Positions 33,210 through 42,405 of a DNA stretch of 64,000 bases are shown here, one piece after another (position 1 is the stretch's first letter; each line of letters opens with the position of its first letter). The DNA is from an uncultured Pseudomonadota bacterium (GTDB lineage: Bacteria > Myxococcota_A > Bradymonadia > Bradymonadales > Bradymonadaceae): positions 62,001 to 126,000 of the forward strand of contig CAJXPB010000005.1 in the NCBI GenBank assembly GCA_913057905.1, written 5' to 3'. Under the pieces are notes generated by a model. That model did no database searches. It saw nothing but the letters and a program-made list of their open reading frames with translations, and was not told the DNA's origin. The translations under genes were made by a program, and so were the position numbers.

Positions 33210-35601
33210 ACCCTCTCCAGTCGAGACCCTGGTGGATCGCGTCGCCCGACGCTTCGGATCCGTCTGGCCAGTCCATTCGTTCGTGACCGCCAATCCACTG
33301 GCCGGCTACGAAACACTACCGTTTCGTGAAGCCGTCTGTCGGGGCCGACGGATCTACGGCGGGCGAGGGTATCCCGAACCGAGTGTCTTTCGCCGGGCCT
33401 GGGAGGCCGGCAGGATCGACGAAGAGGTCTTGACCCGGAAGCTTAAACGCGCCGGCTACACGGGGTCACCGGAGGAGATGCTCGAGCGGATGGAGGACGC
33501 CGCCCAACGACGAGACACCGGGCGATGGAACCGGGAAGATCGCCGGGTCGACGCCATCGTATCGAAATGGCTGGCGGCCTTCGTCGACCAGGGCAACGCT
33601 CACTGGTCGATGCCTCACCGCAGCGAGGGCTTTTATCGGGCCTTTCGACATCTTGCCCGACACGATGACTCCATTCCCAACCGTAGTCAGATCTCGGAAT
33701 GGCCCGATCAAAAACGGGCGGCGCTCCGCGACGCGCTCGCCGCGTATTCGGACTCGAAGCGGGAGGCCGTCGTTGAGCGCCAGTTGGCTTCGCTGCCGGG
33801 GTGGACGGGCTACATCAAGCAGCGAAGGGAAGACGACGGCGATTGGCAGCAAGCTCGACCGATCACACTTGTGGGCTATCTGGCGGTACGCCTCCAGCTT
33901 GCGGAACTTGTCGGAGCCCGACTCGACCCGGGGCCCACGGAGCCGCCCTCCTTTGGAACCGTCTCCCTTTCTCACATCTGGCTCGAAGCGATGGAACACG
34001 GCTATCGAGCCCGACTGATCGAGGCCCTGGAGTCCGACCGGAGTGATAGGTCCGATGAAGATGGGCCGGCGAAGGCCCAGCTCGTCTTCTGTATAGACAC
34101 CCGTTCGGAGATCATCCGTCGGCACATCGAGGCGCAGGGACCGTACCGAACCCATGGGTATGCGGGATTCTTTGGAGTTCCTATGGAATACGAGGCCGCC
34201 GGGAGCGACGTATCCGTCGATGCCTGCCCGCCGATCGTCGACGCGGAGCATCGGATTGTCGAGCGGCCAACTACGACAGCGGGGGACCTTGGGGAACGCC
34301 ACCGCACATGGGATGCCCGCTATCGCGGAACAAAGGGGGTGATCGATTCGCTGCAATCGAATCCCTCGACGGCGTTTAGCTTCGTCGAGACAGCGGGGCT
34401 CGGATACAGCCTGGCGCTGGCCGCTCGAACGCTGTGGCCCGAGACGCTGCAGCGTTGTGTGAGCTGGATGCGCGACCGCATCCCTCGGTCCGAAGACGTT
34501 TGCGAGCTCGTGGTCGACCGTCAGGAAGACGATGGCCAAACGCTCGGGTTGACCCTGGAGGAGCAGGTGGATATCGCCGAGGACGCCTTCGAGTTGATGG
34601 GCTGGGAGGAGTTCAGCCGGCTGGTCGTCTTCGTCGGTCATGCGGCCGACACGGCAAACAACCCCTATGATTCGAGCCTCGACTGCGGAGCCTGTGCCGC
34701 CAACCCGGGCGGGCCCAGCGCCCGGGCACTCGCCGCGATCTGCCAGAAGGGAGCCGTTCGTGAAGCCCTGAAGCAGCGCGGTATCGAGATACCCGATCAG
34801 ACGGTCTTTGTCGCGGGGGAACAAAATACGACCACCGACCGCGTGCGTCTGTTCGATGCACACGTCCCCGACTCCCATCAGCAGGATCTCGAGCAGCTAC
34901 GCCGGGATCTCGGAGAGGCGCAGGACGGCGCTGCCGCCGAGCGCGCCGAGATGCTCGGGGGGCGGACCTCCGATGGGGTGGCAGAAGTGCGCCGACGTTC
35001 GGCCGACTGGGCGGAGATGCGACCGGAATGGGGCTTGGCCGGCAATGCGGGCTTCGTGGTGGGACCACGAAGCTGGACGTCCGAACTGAATTTGTCGGGA
35101 CGTTGTTTTCTGCATTCATACGACTGGACCACCGACCCCGACGGCGAGGCGCTCGAGGGGATCTTGACCGGTCCGATGGTGGTAACCCAGTGGATCAACA
35201 ACCAGTACTATTTTGCGACCGTCGACAATGGTGTCTACGGCGGCGGGTCGAAGATCACGCAGAACCCGGTGGGCAACGTCGGTGTCTACCAGGGAAACGG
35301 GGGCGACTTGATGATGGGGCTGCCGCTGCAGTCGCTGTTTGCCGAAGACGGGGAGTGTTTTCACCAGCCGGTGAGGTTGTCGACCGTCATCGAAGCCCCG
35401 GTCAAACATGTCGCCGAGATCCTGAGCAACCATGCGCAGTTGGTCACATTGCTCGACAACGAGTGGTTGTTTCTGACCGTCGTCGACCCCACGAGAGACC
35501 GGGAAATATTCACCTATTCGAACGGGCTGAATTGGCAGCGCCACAGTGCCGAGACCGAATCGGCCGAGCCCGTCGCCGAGACGGTCACCTACCAGTCGTA
35601 G
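33199..35601 (+). CDS. dabA: DabA-type inorganic carbon transporter subunit (DUF2309, beta-CA-like)
   Basis: An 800-residue peripheral subunit of the dissolved-inorganic-carbon accumulation complex. The GTG start is preceded by a strong AAGGAGG inside the end of dabB. Beta-carbonic-anhydrase-like zinc ligands are all present: Cys298 and Asp300 in VFCIDTRSE, His481 in VFVGHAADTANNPY and Cys496 in LDCGACAANPGGPSAR. The spacing (2 and 15 residues) equals that of the characterised Halothiobacillus protein. N-terminal VHSFVTANPLAGYETLPF is also typical. The complex is proposed to hydrate CO2 vectorially to bicarbonate, energised through DabB. The gene end overlaps the convergent MFS/spermidine-synthase gene by 13 bases. 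Confidence 0.95.
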   Translation: MTVEPSPVETLVDRVARRFGSVWPVHSFVTANPLAGYETLPFREAVCRGRRIYGGRGYPEPSVFRRAWEAGRIDEEVLTRKLKRAGYTGSPEEMLERMEDAAQRRDTGRWNREDRRVDAIVSKWLAAFVDQGNAHWSMPHRSEGFYRAFRHLARHDDSIPNRSQISEWPDQKRAALRDALAAYSDSKREAVVERQLASLPGWTGYIKQRREDDGDWQQARPITLVGYLAVRLQLAELVGARLDPGPTEPPSFGTVSLSHIWLEAMEHGYRARLIEALESDRSDRSDEDGPAKAQLVFCIDTRSEIIRRHIEAQGPYRTHGYAGFFGVPMEYEAAGSDVSVDACPPIVDAEHRIVERPTTTAGDLGERHRTWDARYRGTKGVIDSLQSNPSTAFSFVETAGLGYSLALAARTLWPETLQRCVSWMRDRIPRSEDVCELVVDRQEDDGQTLGLTLEEQVDIAEDAFELMGWEEFSRLVVFVGHAADTANNPYDSSLDCGACAANPGGPSARALAAICQKGAVREALKQRGIEIPDQTVFVAGEQNTTTDRVRLFDAHVPDSHQQDLEQLRRDLGEAQDGAAAERAEMLGGRTSDGVAEVRRRSADWAEMRPEWGLAGNAGFVVGPRSWTSELNLSGRCFLHSYDWTTDPDGEALEGILTGPMVVTQWINNQYYFATVDNGVYGGGSKITQNPVGNVGVYQGNGGDLMMGLPLQSLFAEDGECFHQPVRLSTVIEAPVKHVAEILSNHAQLVTLLDNEWLFLTVVDPTRDREIFTYSNGLNWQRHSAETESAEPVAETVTYQS

Positions 35602-37799
35602 ACAGACACGATGTTCGTAAACGTGTCGGTCCAAAGAACGTCGGCTTTCTGGGTCGGCTTCCAATGGTCGGACTGCGCGAGTCCATGGAGGTCCGACGCG
35701 TCCCGGGCCACCACCGTGTAGACCGAGCCGAAGGCCAGGGGCAGCGAGCCGTCATCCGGAGGCTGGTAGGTGCGGGTGCGGGCGACCAACCCTGCCTGGT
35801 CGGCCAGCCGGCCCACGATGCTCTCGACATTGAGATAGCGGTTGGAGACGTGGAAGACGACGACGCCGTCCTCGTCGATCTTGGACATATACAGGTCCAG
35901 GGCCTCTTTGGTCAGAAGATGGGTCGGCACGGAGTCGGAATTATACGCGTCCATGAACAGCAGGTCGAAGCCGTCGTCGGGCTCGCGTTCGAGCAACTTG
36001 CGGGCATCGCCGATCTGGACCGAACAACGCTCGCCGCAGTGTTCCAGGTAGGTGAAGTGTTCTCGGGCGATCTCTTCGACGACGGGATCGATCTCGTAGA
36101 AGGTGAAATGGGTGCCGGGTTCTGCGTACGTCGCCATGCCGCCGGTGCCCAAGCCGGCGATCCCGACCTCTTCGTGAGGGATCTTGTCGAAGATGTCTCC
36201 GAGTGGCCCGGCCGGGTGGTAGTAGCCGATCGGCTGTCGGCTGAGCGGATCTTCTCGCCCCTGCAACCCATGCAGAGTCGTGCCGTGCGAGAATACCTTG
36301 ATCTTTTCGTCGCCGCGGCGGTCCGGATAGACGGTGTATTCGGCAAAGAAGCTGCGCTCGAACGTCGCCTTCGACGCAAAGTCGGCATGGACCGTGGCCC
36401 CGACGACGAGCAGCAGCGCCAACCCGACATTTTGCAAGAACGGAAAGGTGATTCCCATGCCGGCGATGGCGCCGATGACGACGGCCACGCCGATGACGGT
36501 CTGGGCACGTCCGAAGTCGAGCAGTCCGACGCTCCAGGCAAACGCCCCCACAGCCAGGACGATCGAGGCGGCCGCCGCGCATTGGACAGCCGTCGAATCC
36601 CGGTCCGATTCGGCCCGGTACGGCAGAGTCACCGCCAGCGCCACGCCCAATACCAGGTAGTAGTCGATCATCCAGTCGAAGATCGCCGGTGCGATCAGGG
36701 CGTTGAACAGCCCGCCGAGAGCACCGCCGACCGACATCCAGATGTAAAACTCGGTCAGGTGTTCCGTGTCTGGGCGGTCCGCGGCGAGCTCTCCGTGAAA
36801 GTAGACGGCGATGGTGAAGAATAGCCACAGGTGCAGCAGCACCAGTCCGGCGATGGAGACCAGATCTGCGAAGGTGATCGCCAGCACCAGTAGCGTCGAG
36901 ACCGGGATGATTGCCCGGTAGATGAGTCGGTTGACCGGAAAGCGGGAGAAGACGAGCACGAAACTCAGCAGGTACAGCCCCAGCGGAAAGACCCACAGCA
37001 GAGGCACCGACGCGATGTCGGTTGTCAGATACTCCGTGACACCGAGCATCAGACTCGATGGAATGAACGTGATCAGCAGCCACCAGCCCCTCCTCGACCA
37101 GGCCACGCCTTCAAAGGAGGCGGCCTGCTGGTCGGCCGGCACGGCGCCGGCTTCCGGCAGAGCCGTATCGTCTCGAAACAGAAACCATGCGCATCCAGCG
37201 GTCAGGGCCATCAATGCGCCGAAGCCCCATGCCCAGAGGGACCCCTGCGTCTCCAGATCAAAGGTCCGCTCCACAAAAAACGGATAACCAAATAGGGCGA
37301 GCAGGCTGCCCACGTTGCTGGCGGCGTACAGGTAGTACGGGTCCTCGGCGTCGGGGTGTCTCGTGTAACTGAACCAGCGCTGAAACAGCGGTGCACTCGA
37401 TGAGACGACGAACAGGGGCAGTCCGATCGAGACGCCCAGGACTGCCAGCACCCGGAGCGCCGGCATCGACAGCGTATCGAGCCAACCGGTCGACAGCGAG
37501 AAGGGCAACGTCGTCGCGACGGCCGCCGTCATCAACGCCAGATGGACGAGTGCCTGGCGCCGCGGTGTGAACTGTTGAGCGAGGATGTGCGCGTACACAT
37601 ACCCCGCCACCAGCGTCGACTGGAAAAAGAGCATGCATGTCGTCCATACCGACGAACTTCCCCCCAGATGAGGGAGAAGCATTTTCCCGGCCATCGGCTG
37701 GACCACGAACAGCAACGAGGCGCTGACGAAGATGGTGATCGTGTAGACCGCCAGCATGAGAATACGAGTTGTCCCGGTCATCGAGGGTTTGTCGGTCAC
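35589..37799 (-). CDS. fused MFS/spermidine synthase-like membrane protein
   Basis: A 736-residue fusion. The N-terminal half (to about residue 480) has about 12-14 membrane helices, opening with VYTITIFVSASLLFVVQPMAGKMLLPHLGG, a family hallmark. The C-terminal third is a spermidine-synthase-type Rossmann methyltransferase fold (EEVGIAGLGTGGMATYAEPG, VQIGDARKLLEREPDDGFDLL, FMDAYNSDSVPTHLLTKEAL). Actual polyamine synthesis is unproven for this family; the aminopropyltransferase domain may act on another substrate at the membrane. The start overlaps the stop of the pRiA4b-like gene by four bases (ATGA), so it is translationally coupled as the last gene of a three-gene minus-strand operon. Confidence 0.92.
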   Translation of the reverse strand: MTDKPSMTGTTRILMLAVYTITIFVSASLLFVVQPMAGKMLLPHLGGSSSVWTTCMLFFQSTLVAGYVYAHILAQQFTPRRQALVHLALMTAAVATTLPFSLSTGWLDTLSMPALRVLAVLGVSIGLPLFVVSSSAPLFQRWFSYTRHPDAEDPYYLYAASNVGSLLALFGYPFFVERTFDLETQGSLWAWGFGALMALTAGCAWFLFRDDTALPEAGAVPADQQAASFEGVAWSRRGWWLLITFIPSSLMLGVTEYLTTDIASVPLLWVFPLGLYLLSFVLVFSRFPVNRLIYRAIIPVSTLLVLAITFADLVSIAGLVLLHLWLFFTIAVYFHGELAADRPDTEHLTEFYIWMSVGGALGGLFNALIAPAIFDWMIDYYLVLGVALAVTLPYRAESDRDSTAVQCAAAASIVLAVGAFAWSVGLLDFGRAQTVIGVAVVIGAIAGMGITFPFLQNVGLALLLVVGATVHADFASKATFERSFFAEYTVYPDRRGDEKIKVFSHGTTLHGLQGREDPLSRQPIGYYHPAGPLGDIFDKIPHEEVGIAGLGTGGMATYAEPGTHFTFYEIDPVVEEIAREHFTYLEHCGERCSVQIGDARKLLEREPDDGFDLLFMDAYNSDSVPTHLLTKEALDLYMSKIDEDGVVVFHVSNRYLNVESIVGRLADQAGLVARTRTYQPPDDGSLPLAFGSVYTVVARDASDLHGLAQSDHWKPTQKADVLWTDTFTNIVSVYDW

Positions 37800-38536
37800 G
37801 ATCGGGGGGTCTCCGGCAGGGAGTGAGTCTCGACCTCCGCCTCACGTCGGCACCCGTCGCACAGGTACACGACGTCGTTGTCCTCTCCGGCAATCGCAAA
37901 CCATCCGGCGGCCTCGCCGCATCGGGTGCACTCGATCCCTTCCATGCTGTTTTCGGCCAGGGTGACGACCATCGGATCCTCCCTGTCCTCGACCAGCGAC
38001 GTGGGAAGAGGGAAGGGGTCGTGGATCTTCAATTCGACCGGCGTCGGCTGGTGGGGGTCGTATCGGTAGGTCGCCTCCATTCGGGGCCGCAGCACGGCAC
38101 CGACGTCGACCTCCATGTCGTCGAACTCGATGGGGTCCTGTTCGTTCTCGTCGTCCTCTTCATCTTCCTTATCTTCGTCCGACGCCTCGTCGGCGGCCTC
38201 GGCTGCGGCCGCTTCGGCCAGGGCGGGATCGCTCATGTAGTGGGTTCGTTCGATCTCGAAGACGCTCGGGCGGTTGCGTTCCTCGCCGCCGTCAGCCTCC
38301 ATCCAGTGGTCGCGCAGAAACTCGTCGAACTCGTGCAGCGTCGCCTCCGGTCGGAGCAATACATAGGTCCAATAGCGGGCCGCGCGCCCATCGGCGCGCA
38401 TGCTGACCAGGAGGCCGTGGTGGACTGCTCCCTTGTTGGCCTGGTCAGCGAGGCATCGTTTGATGTGCGATGAGATTCCGCGGCCATCGTAACTATCACC
38501 GCAGATGTGGCAGGTCCCGTCGAAGAGACGTCCCAT
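37796..38536 (-). CDS. plasmid pRiA4b ORF-3-like protein with zinc-binding Cys pairs
   Basis: A 246-residue cytosolic protein. A GAGGAAA lies before the ATG at 38536. The N-terminus has a C2H2-like zinc motif (CHICGDSYDGRGISSHIKRC). It is followed by the pRiA4b-type block (ARYWTYVLLRPEATLHEFDEFLRDHW), an extremely acidic spacer (DEASDEDKEDEEDDENEQD), the strand ATYRYDPHQPTPVELKI equivalent to the family's EYDFGS/T segment, and two further CxxC knuckles (CTRCGEAAGWF, CDGCRREAE). The family is of unknown biochemical role. It overlaps the MFS/spermidine-synthase start by four bases and follows the zinc-ribbon protein by 22 bases. Confidence 0.78.
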   Translation of the reverse strand: MGRLFDGTCHICGDSYDGRGISSHIKRCLADQANKGAVHHGLLVSMRADGRAARYWTYVLLRPEATLHEFDEFLRDHWMEADGGEERNRPSVFEIERTHYMSDPALAEAAAAEAADEASDEDKEDEEDDENEQDPIEFDDMEVDVGAVLRPRMEATYRYDPHQPTPVELKIHDPFPLPTSLVEDREDPMVVTLAENSMEGIECTRCGEAAGWFAIAGEDNDVVYLCDGCRREAEVETHSLPETPRS

Positions 38537-38558
38537 AAAAGGTTTCCTCGTTGTACAA

Positions 38559-41111
38559 TCATTCGAAGACGAATACGCGGTCGCGGCCGTGGCGGTCGAC
38601 CAGCGAATCGACCCGCTCGAGGGCGCGATCTCGCTGATTCCAGAGGATCTCGATCTTGTTTCGATCGACGGGGCGAGTCGCCGGAAAGAGGTGGTCGACG
38701 AGGTCGCCGCGTTCGAGCATCTCGATGGCATCGACGGCGTCCCGGCTGAACCGGCTCGTCCAGCGGAACCGACCCTTGACCCGCGTCGAGTTCCTCAACT
38801 GAAAGACCGTGTCGGTGCGAACCGTGACAAACCGGCCGTCGGCCATGTGGCTGCGCGATCCAAATGCATCGGTCTGCGAGGCAAACCGACCCCAGTTGTT
38901 GAGCAAGAAGTCAGTCAGCAAAAGCTGACTCAATTGTCGGGAGACCTCACGCAGCGAGGCATCTCCCGCTCCCGCCACGGCGGCGGCATCATACCCATCT
39001 GCGATGTCGGCGAAAGGTGCGAAGGCCTCGGACACCGGTCGGTCGAGGTCCGACGGGGGATTGTCCGCATCGAGCCATGGCCGCCAGACTTCGAAGGCTT
39101 CGATCGGCCAGCGCTTCAGCCCGTCGGGCCAGTCGACGAGAGCTCCCTTCAGGACCTCACCGTCACTCCCCTTCGACCAGATAAACGACGCCCCGGCGGC
39201 TTCGTCCAGGCTCCGGATATGTGGACTCGCCAGCTCCTCGAGTGTCGAGCGCGAGACCCGGGCCGCTCGGGTTTCGGGAACCTGAAATCCGCAGGGCACG
39301 ATACGACACAATCGCCACAGCGCCACGGCGTCCCTCCAGTGGCGGCCGGCCGTGTTCCAATTGCGCTCCGGTAAGAATATCTGACTGACATGTCCCGATT
39401 CGTCGCGCAGCGCCAATCCGGGCATGTCGGAACTGTCGGGGTCGGCGATCGATGTGATCTCGTCGATGCTTCCGAGGGCAACCGGTTTAAGCGAACCCAA
39501 TCTGGGGTCCGCGTCTATGGAGCTTCGGAATCGATCGACGAAGGCCGACGCCTTCGAGAAACGTTGTGATGCCTCCAGGGCGACGGCGCGTAGCTGATCG
39601 AACCGAGCGGCCGCTGAGAGAACGTCCAGGTAAGACGAGGTGACATCCCTGTCGAAGATCGACTCGCGGTCTCCGTGTTCCCAGAGGTGAGTCCAGACCG
39701 TCGCCGCACTCTGCCACTCTTCTTTTTCCGTCAGCCGCCGAGCCGTAGCGAGCTGGGCCTCCGCAGAGGTGGGGTCGACATCGAGCGCCGTCTGGAGGGC
39801 CTTTTGTGCGGCGCCGATGGCGTTGTCGAGATTCTGCTTCGCCTCGGCGGATTGTCCACCCGGAGCGGCCGAACTGCCAGCCTTGGCCCCATCGGAGGTC
39901 TGTCCGGGCGACTCCGACTGGTTCGAGAAGTAAACGTAGCCGATCCCGGCCACCACCAGGACACCGACTGCAACGGCCAGCGTTCCCAGCCACCCGCCCG
40001 ATGCGCCCGCCGCCTGTTGATTTGCTGCTGTCGGGCTCCGGCTCGATGCTCGTCGGTCCGACGCCTCGTCGGTGCCGGCGGATCGCTGCGTCGATGGTTC
40101 GGGGTCGCGTTCCGGCCGTCGGGTCTGCTCCGGGGCCGGCTCGGTCGGGTCTTCTTCGGAAACTTCGGCCGGCTCGTCATCCTCCTCCAGTACGAGTTCC
40201 TCGGCCCCCAGTTGTGGCGCATCTTGCGCCTTTTCCTGCTCCGGTGCAGACCGCCGGGATTCGGTGTCAGGCGAGGACTGGCGCTGCCCGTCGGCCGGGC
40301 TGGTTCGCCCTGGCATCGGAGGCGGAGCAGACGGAGATTCCCGGTCGTCTTTGTCAGAAGGCTCCTCCTGGGGTCGAGCCCGTTCGGAGGCCTTATCCGC
40401 GTCGGCCGGGTCGGGTTGCCCGGAGTCCTCTTCGGACGGGCCGGTCGCTGAATCGACGGCCTCGTCGAGGGCCCGTTCGGTATCTTCGCCCAGGGTGGGG
40501 AATCCCGTCGGCTCGTCGGGCTCCAGGTCTCCGGGGCGGGCCTCAGTCTCGGAGTCTTCGCTGATGTTGCGCACCTGAGACTTCTCTCGAGCACGCTTCA
40601 GTCGCTCGCCGAGACCCGGCTCGCCAGATTGGGTATCGGTCTCTTCCCCGATTGCTTCGAGTCCGCCGGGAGAGGTATCCGGCTTTGGAAGGGTCGTGCT
40701 TGAATCTTCGTCCAGGCCCGCGTCTTGGTCGTCCTGTTCGCTTCGGTCGAATTCGATGTCGTCGAGGGGGCTGACCTCCTTGGTCGGAGGTTGTTCCCCC
40801 AGGGACGAATCGCCCGCGGACATCGGGCCGGTGTCCGCGTCGCCCAGCTCGGAGGATCCCGGTTCGTCGTCCGGCGAGATCGTATCCAGAGACTGGTCGG
40901 CCCGGCCCAGGTGAGTGCCCTCCGGCCCCTGAGGGCGCTCGTCGGTCTTCTCCGACCAGTCCACCGTATCCGCCTCCGGATCCGGCTCGGACTCGTCATC
41001 CAGCGTTGCGCCGCACTCGGGACACGCCTCGAGGGAATCCACGGGGAAGAGTAGATCTTCTCCACAGTGGGGGCAGTTCGAATTGGCACCATCGGATGTA
41101 CTGTCTACCAT
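38559..41111 (-). CDS. zinc-ribbon, acidic disordered, single-pass membrane protein with unrecognised C-terminal domain
   Basis: An 850-residue protein. The N-terminal zinc ribbon (CPHCGEDLLF..ACPECGATL, residues 13-36) is followed by about 330 residues of Asp/Glu/Ser/Pro low-complexity sequence, then a transmembrane helix (WLGTLAVAVGVLVVAGIGYVYF, about 370-392). A TPR-like helical stretch (AIGAAQKALQTALDVDPTSA, LTEKEEWQSAATVWTHLW) precedes a C-terminal domain of about 330 residues (ASFIWSKGSDGEVLKGALVD, QLLLTDFLLNNWGRFASQTD). The last segment is reminiscent of the catalytic loop of Fam20/HipA-type atypical kinases, but this is a weak resemblance. The start at 41111 is the one that includes the zinc ribbon. 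First gene of the operon; divergent from the RNase D gene by 94 bases. Confidence 0.8.
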   Translation of the reverse strand: MVDSTSDGANSNCPHCGEDLLFPVDSLEACPECGATLDDESEPDPEADTVDWSEKTDERPQGPEGTHLGRADQSLDTISPDDEPGSSELGDADTGPMSAGDSSLGEQPPTKEVSPLDDIEFDRSEQDDQDAGLDEDSSTTLPKPDTSPGGLEAIGEETDTQSGEPGLGERLKRAREKSQVRNISEDSETEARPGDLEPDEPTGFPTLGEDTERALDEAVDSATGPSEEDSGQPDPADADKASERARPQEEPSDKDDRESPSAPPPMPGRTSPADGQRQSSPDTESRRSAPEQEKAQDAPQLGAEELVLEEDDEPAEVSEEDPTEPAPEQTRRPERDPEPSTQRSAGTDEASDRRASSRSPTAANQQAAGASGGWLGTLAVAVGVLVVAGIGYVYFSNQSESPGQTSDGAKAGSSAAPGGQSAEAKQNLDNAIGAAQKALQTALDVDPTSAEAQLATARRLTEKEEWQSAATVWTHLWEHGDRESIFDRDVTSSYLDVLSAAARFDQLRAVALEASQRFSKASAFVDRFRSSIDADPRLGSLKPVALGSIDEITSIADPDSSDMPGLALRDESGHVSQIFLPERNWNTAGRHWRDAVALWRLCRIVPCGFQVPETRAARVSRSTLEELASPHIRSLDEAAGASFIWSKGSDGEVLKGALVDWPDGLKRWPIEAFEVWRPWLDADNPPSDLDRPVSEAFAPFADIADGYDAAAVAGAGDASLREVSRQLSQLLLTDFLLNNWGRFASQTDAFGSRSHMADGRFVTVRTDTVFQLRNSTRVKGRFRWTSRFSRDAVDAIEMLERGDLVDHLFPATRPVDRNKIEILWNQRDRALERVDSLVDRHGRDRVFVFE

Positions 41112-41205
41112 GCCGTCGCGGGTGTGGGGCCATCGGAGTACACTGGCTCCGAGATTATCCGATGAGCCGATCAATTTGAAAGGAATCTTGCACGAAGGAA
41201 GACCA

Positions 41206-42345
41206 ATGCGCACAGAGTGGATCGAACAACGGGGGCGCCTGGCGGCGTTTCTCGAGGAGGGTGCAGGCGGTGCTCTGGCGGTCGACACCGAGAGCAATCA
41301 TTTTCACGCCTATCGGGCCAGGGTCTGTCTGATTCAACTCGCGCATTCGGCTGGGGTGGCCCTGGTCGATCCGCTTTCGATCCCGACCGATGGGCTCGAG
41401 CCGCTGTTCGATCGGCTCGAAGATGAGTCGACCACGAAGGTGCTGCACGCCGCGCGAAATGACATCATCGAATTCAACCGGGACTGGGGCGTCTCGTTGC
41501 GGAACGTATTCGACACGCGGACGGCGGCCCGGTTTTTGGGGTACCGTCGAAACAGTCTGGATTGGCTGCTCGAGGAGGTCATCGGCGCCGAGACGACCGG
41601 CTCGTTTGGGCGGTTCGACTGGACACGTCGCCCGATCCCGGACGACGCCCGCCACTACGCCGCGATGGACGTCGCTCACCTCCTTCAATTGCAGGAACGC
41701 TTTGAAGCCGAGCTCGACGAGTCGGGCTGGCTGTCGCCGTTTCGACAACAGTGCGCCAACGTGACGCGGACGACCGAGTACAACGCCAACGGCTTCGATC
41801 CCGAAGGGTGGCGACAGATCAAGCAGGGCCGCGATCTGGACGGACCGGGTCGCGGCGCGCTCCGGGCGCTGTACCAGTGGCGACACGAAGTCTGCGTGGA
41901 GCAGAACCGCTCGGCCCTGCACGTCTTCAATAACCGCGCGCTCGTGCGAGTGGCACGACAGCGGCCAGACGACGCGCAGCAACTCAAAGGGATCAAAGGG
42001 GTTCCCGACCAGCTCGTCAGTCGCCGAAGTGATGAGATTCTCGCGGCCCTGGCTCGGGCGGCTCGGCGCGACTCACCTCAGCCGCACCGGCGGTCTCGGA
42101 GCGGACGACGCAAGACCGAACTCGAGAGCCGTCGCTACGATGCGCTACGCGATTGGCGAAACCGGACCTCCGATGGGTTCGATCTGCCGCCGGAGTTCAT
42201 CGCCACCAATGACACCCTGGCGGACATTGCTGCCGACCCTCCCGACGGCATCGAGGATCTCGGTCGATTCGACGACCTTCTGGAGTGGCACCGCAACATG
42301 CTCGGGCCCCAGATCCTCGAGGTGCTCGACGACATCGACAACTAA
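41206..42345 (+). CDS. rnd: ribonuclease D-type 3'-5' exonuclease with HRDC region
   Basis: A 379-residue exonuclease of the DEDD superfamily acting on tRNA precursors and other structured RNA. GAAGGA lies before the ATG at 41206. ExoI: LAVDTESNHFH (D-x-E). ExoII: VLHAARNDIIEFNRDWG. ExoIII: HYAAMDVAHLLQLQ (Y-x3-D, DEDDy type). A first HRDC-like helical domain follows (ALRALYQWRHEVCVEQNRSA), and a second, more divergent one ends the protein (YDALRDWRNRTSDGFDLPPE). Length and order match bacterial RNase D. It is monocistronic; the hairpin beyond it terminates the opposing fasciclin transcript. Confidence 0.93.
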   Translation: MRTEWIEQRGRLAAFLEEGAGGALAVDTESNHFHAYRARVCLIQLAHSAGVALVDPLSIPTDGLEPLFDRLEDESTTKVLHAARNDIIEFNRDWGVSLRNVFDTRTAARFLGYRRNSLDWLLEEVIGAETTGSFGRFDWTRRPIPDDARHYAAMDVAHLLQLQERFEAELDESGWLSPFRQQCANVTRTTEYNANGFDPEGWRQIKQGRDLDGPGRGALRALYQWRHEVCVEQNRSALHVFNNRALVRVARQRPDDAQQLKGIKGVPDQLVSRRSDEILAALARAARRDSPQPHRRSRSGRRKTELESRRYDALRDWRNRTSDGFDLPPEFIATNDTLADIAADPPDGIEDLGRFDDLLEWHRNMLGPQILEVLDDIDN

Positions 42346-42350
42346 AAAAC

Positions 42351-42374
42351 CCGGCTCATCATCTGATGAGCCGG
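42351..42374 (-). terminator. rho-independent terminator of the fasciclin gene
   Basis: A perfect 11-base-pair inverted repeat (CCGGCTCATCA / TGATGAGCCGG) with a 2-base loop. On the minus strand it is followed by GTTTTTTAG, a U6 tract, 31 bases past the fasciclin stop codon. The plus-strand side lacks a T-run, so it serves mainly the minus-strand gene, while its stem may also stabilise the end of the RNase D transcript. Confidence 0.85.
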
Positions 42375-42405
42375 ATCCGGTTACGTACTTCTTTCGTGTC
42401 CTGAT

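Noticed and set aside
31497..33293. Long minus-strand open frame opposite dabB
   Set aside because: Antisense shadow of a well-supported membrane protein; no motifs of its own.
33466..34878. Minus-strand open frame opposite dabA
   Set aside because: Antisense shadow; DabA zinc ligands are in the plus frame.
35028..36824. Plus-strand open frame opposite the MFS/spermidine-synthase gene
   Set aside because: Shadow of the GC-rich third-codon pattern; no recognisable domain.
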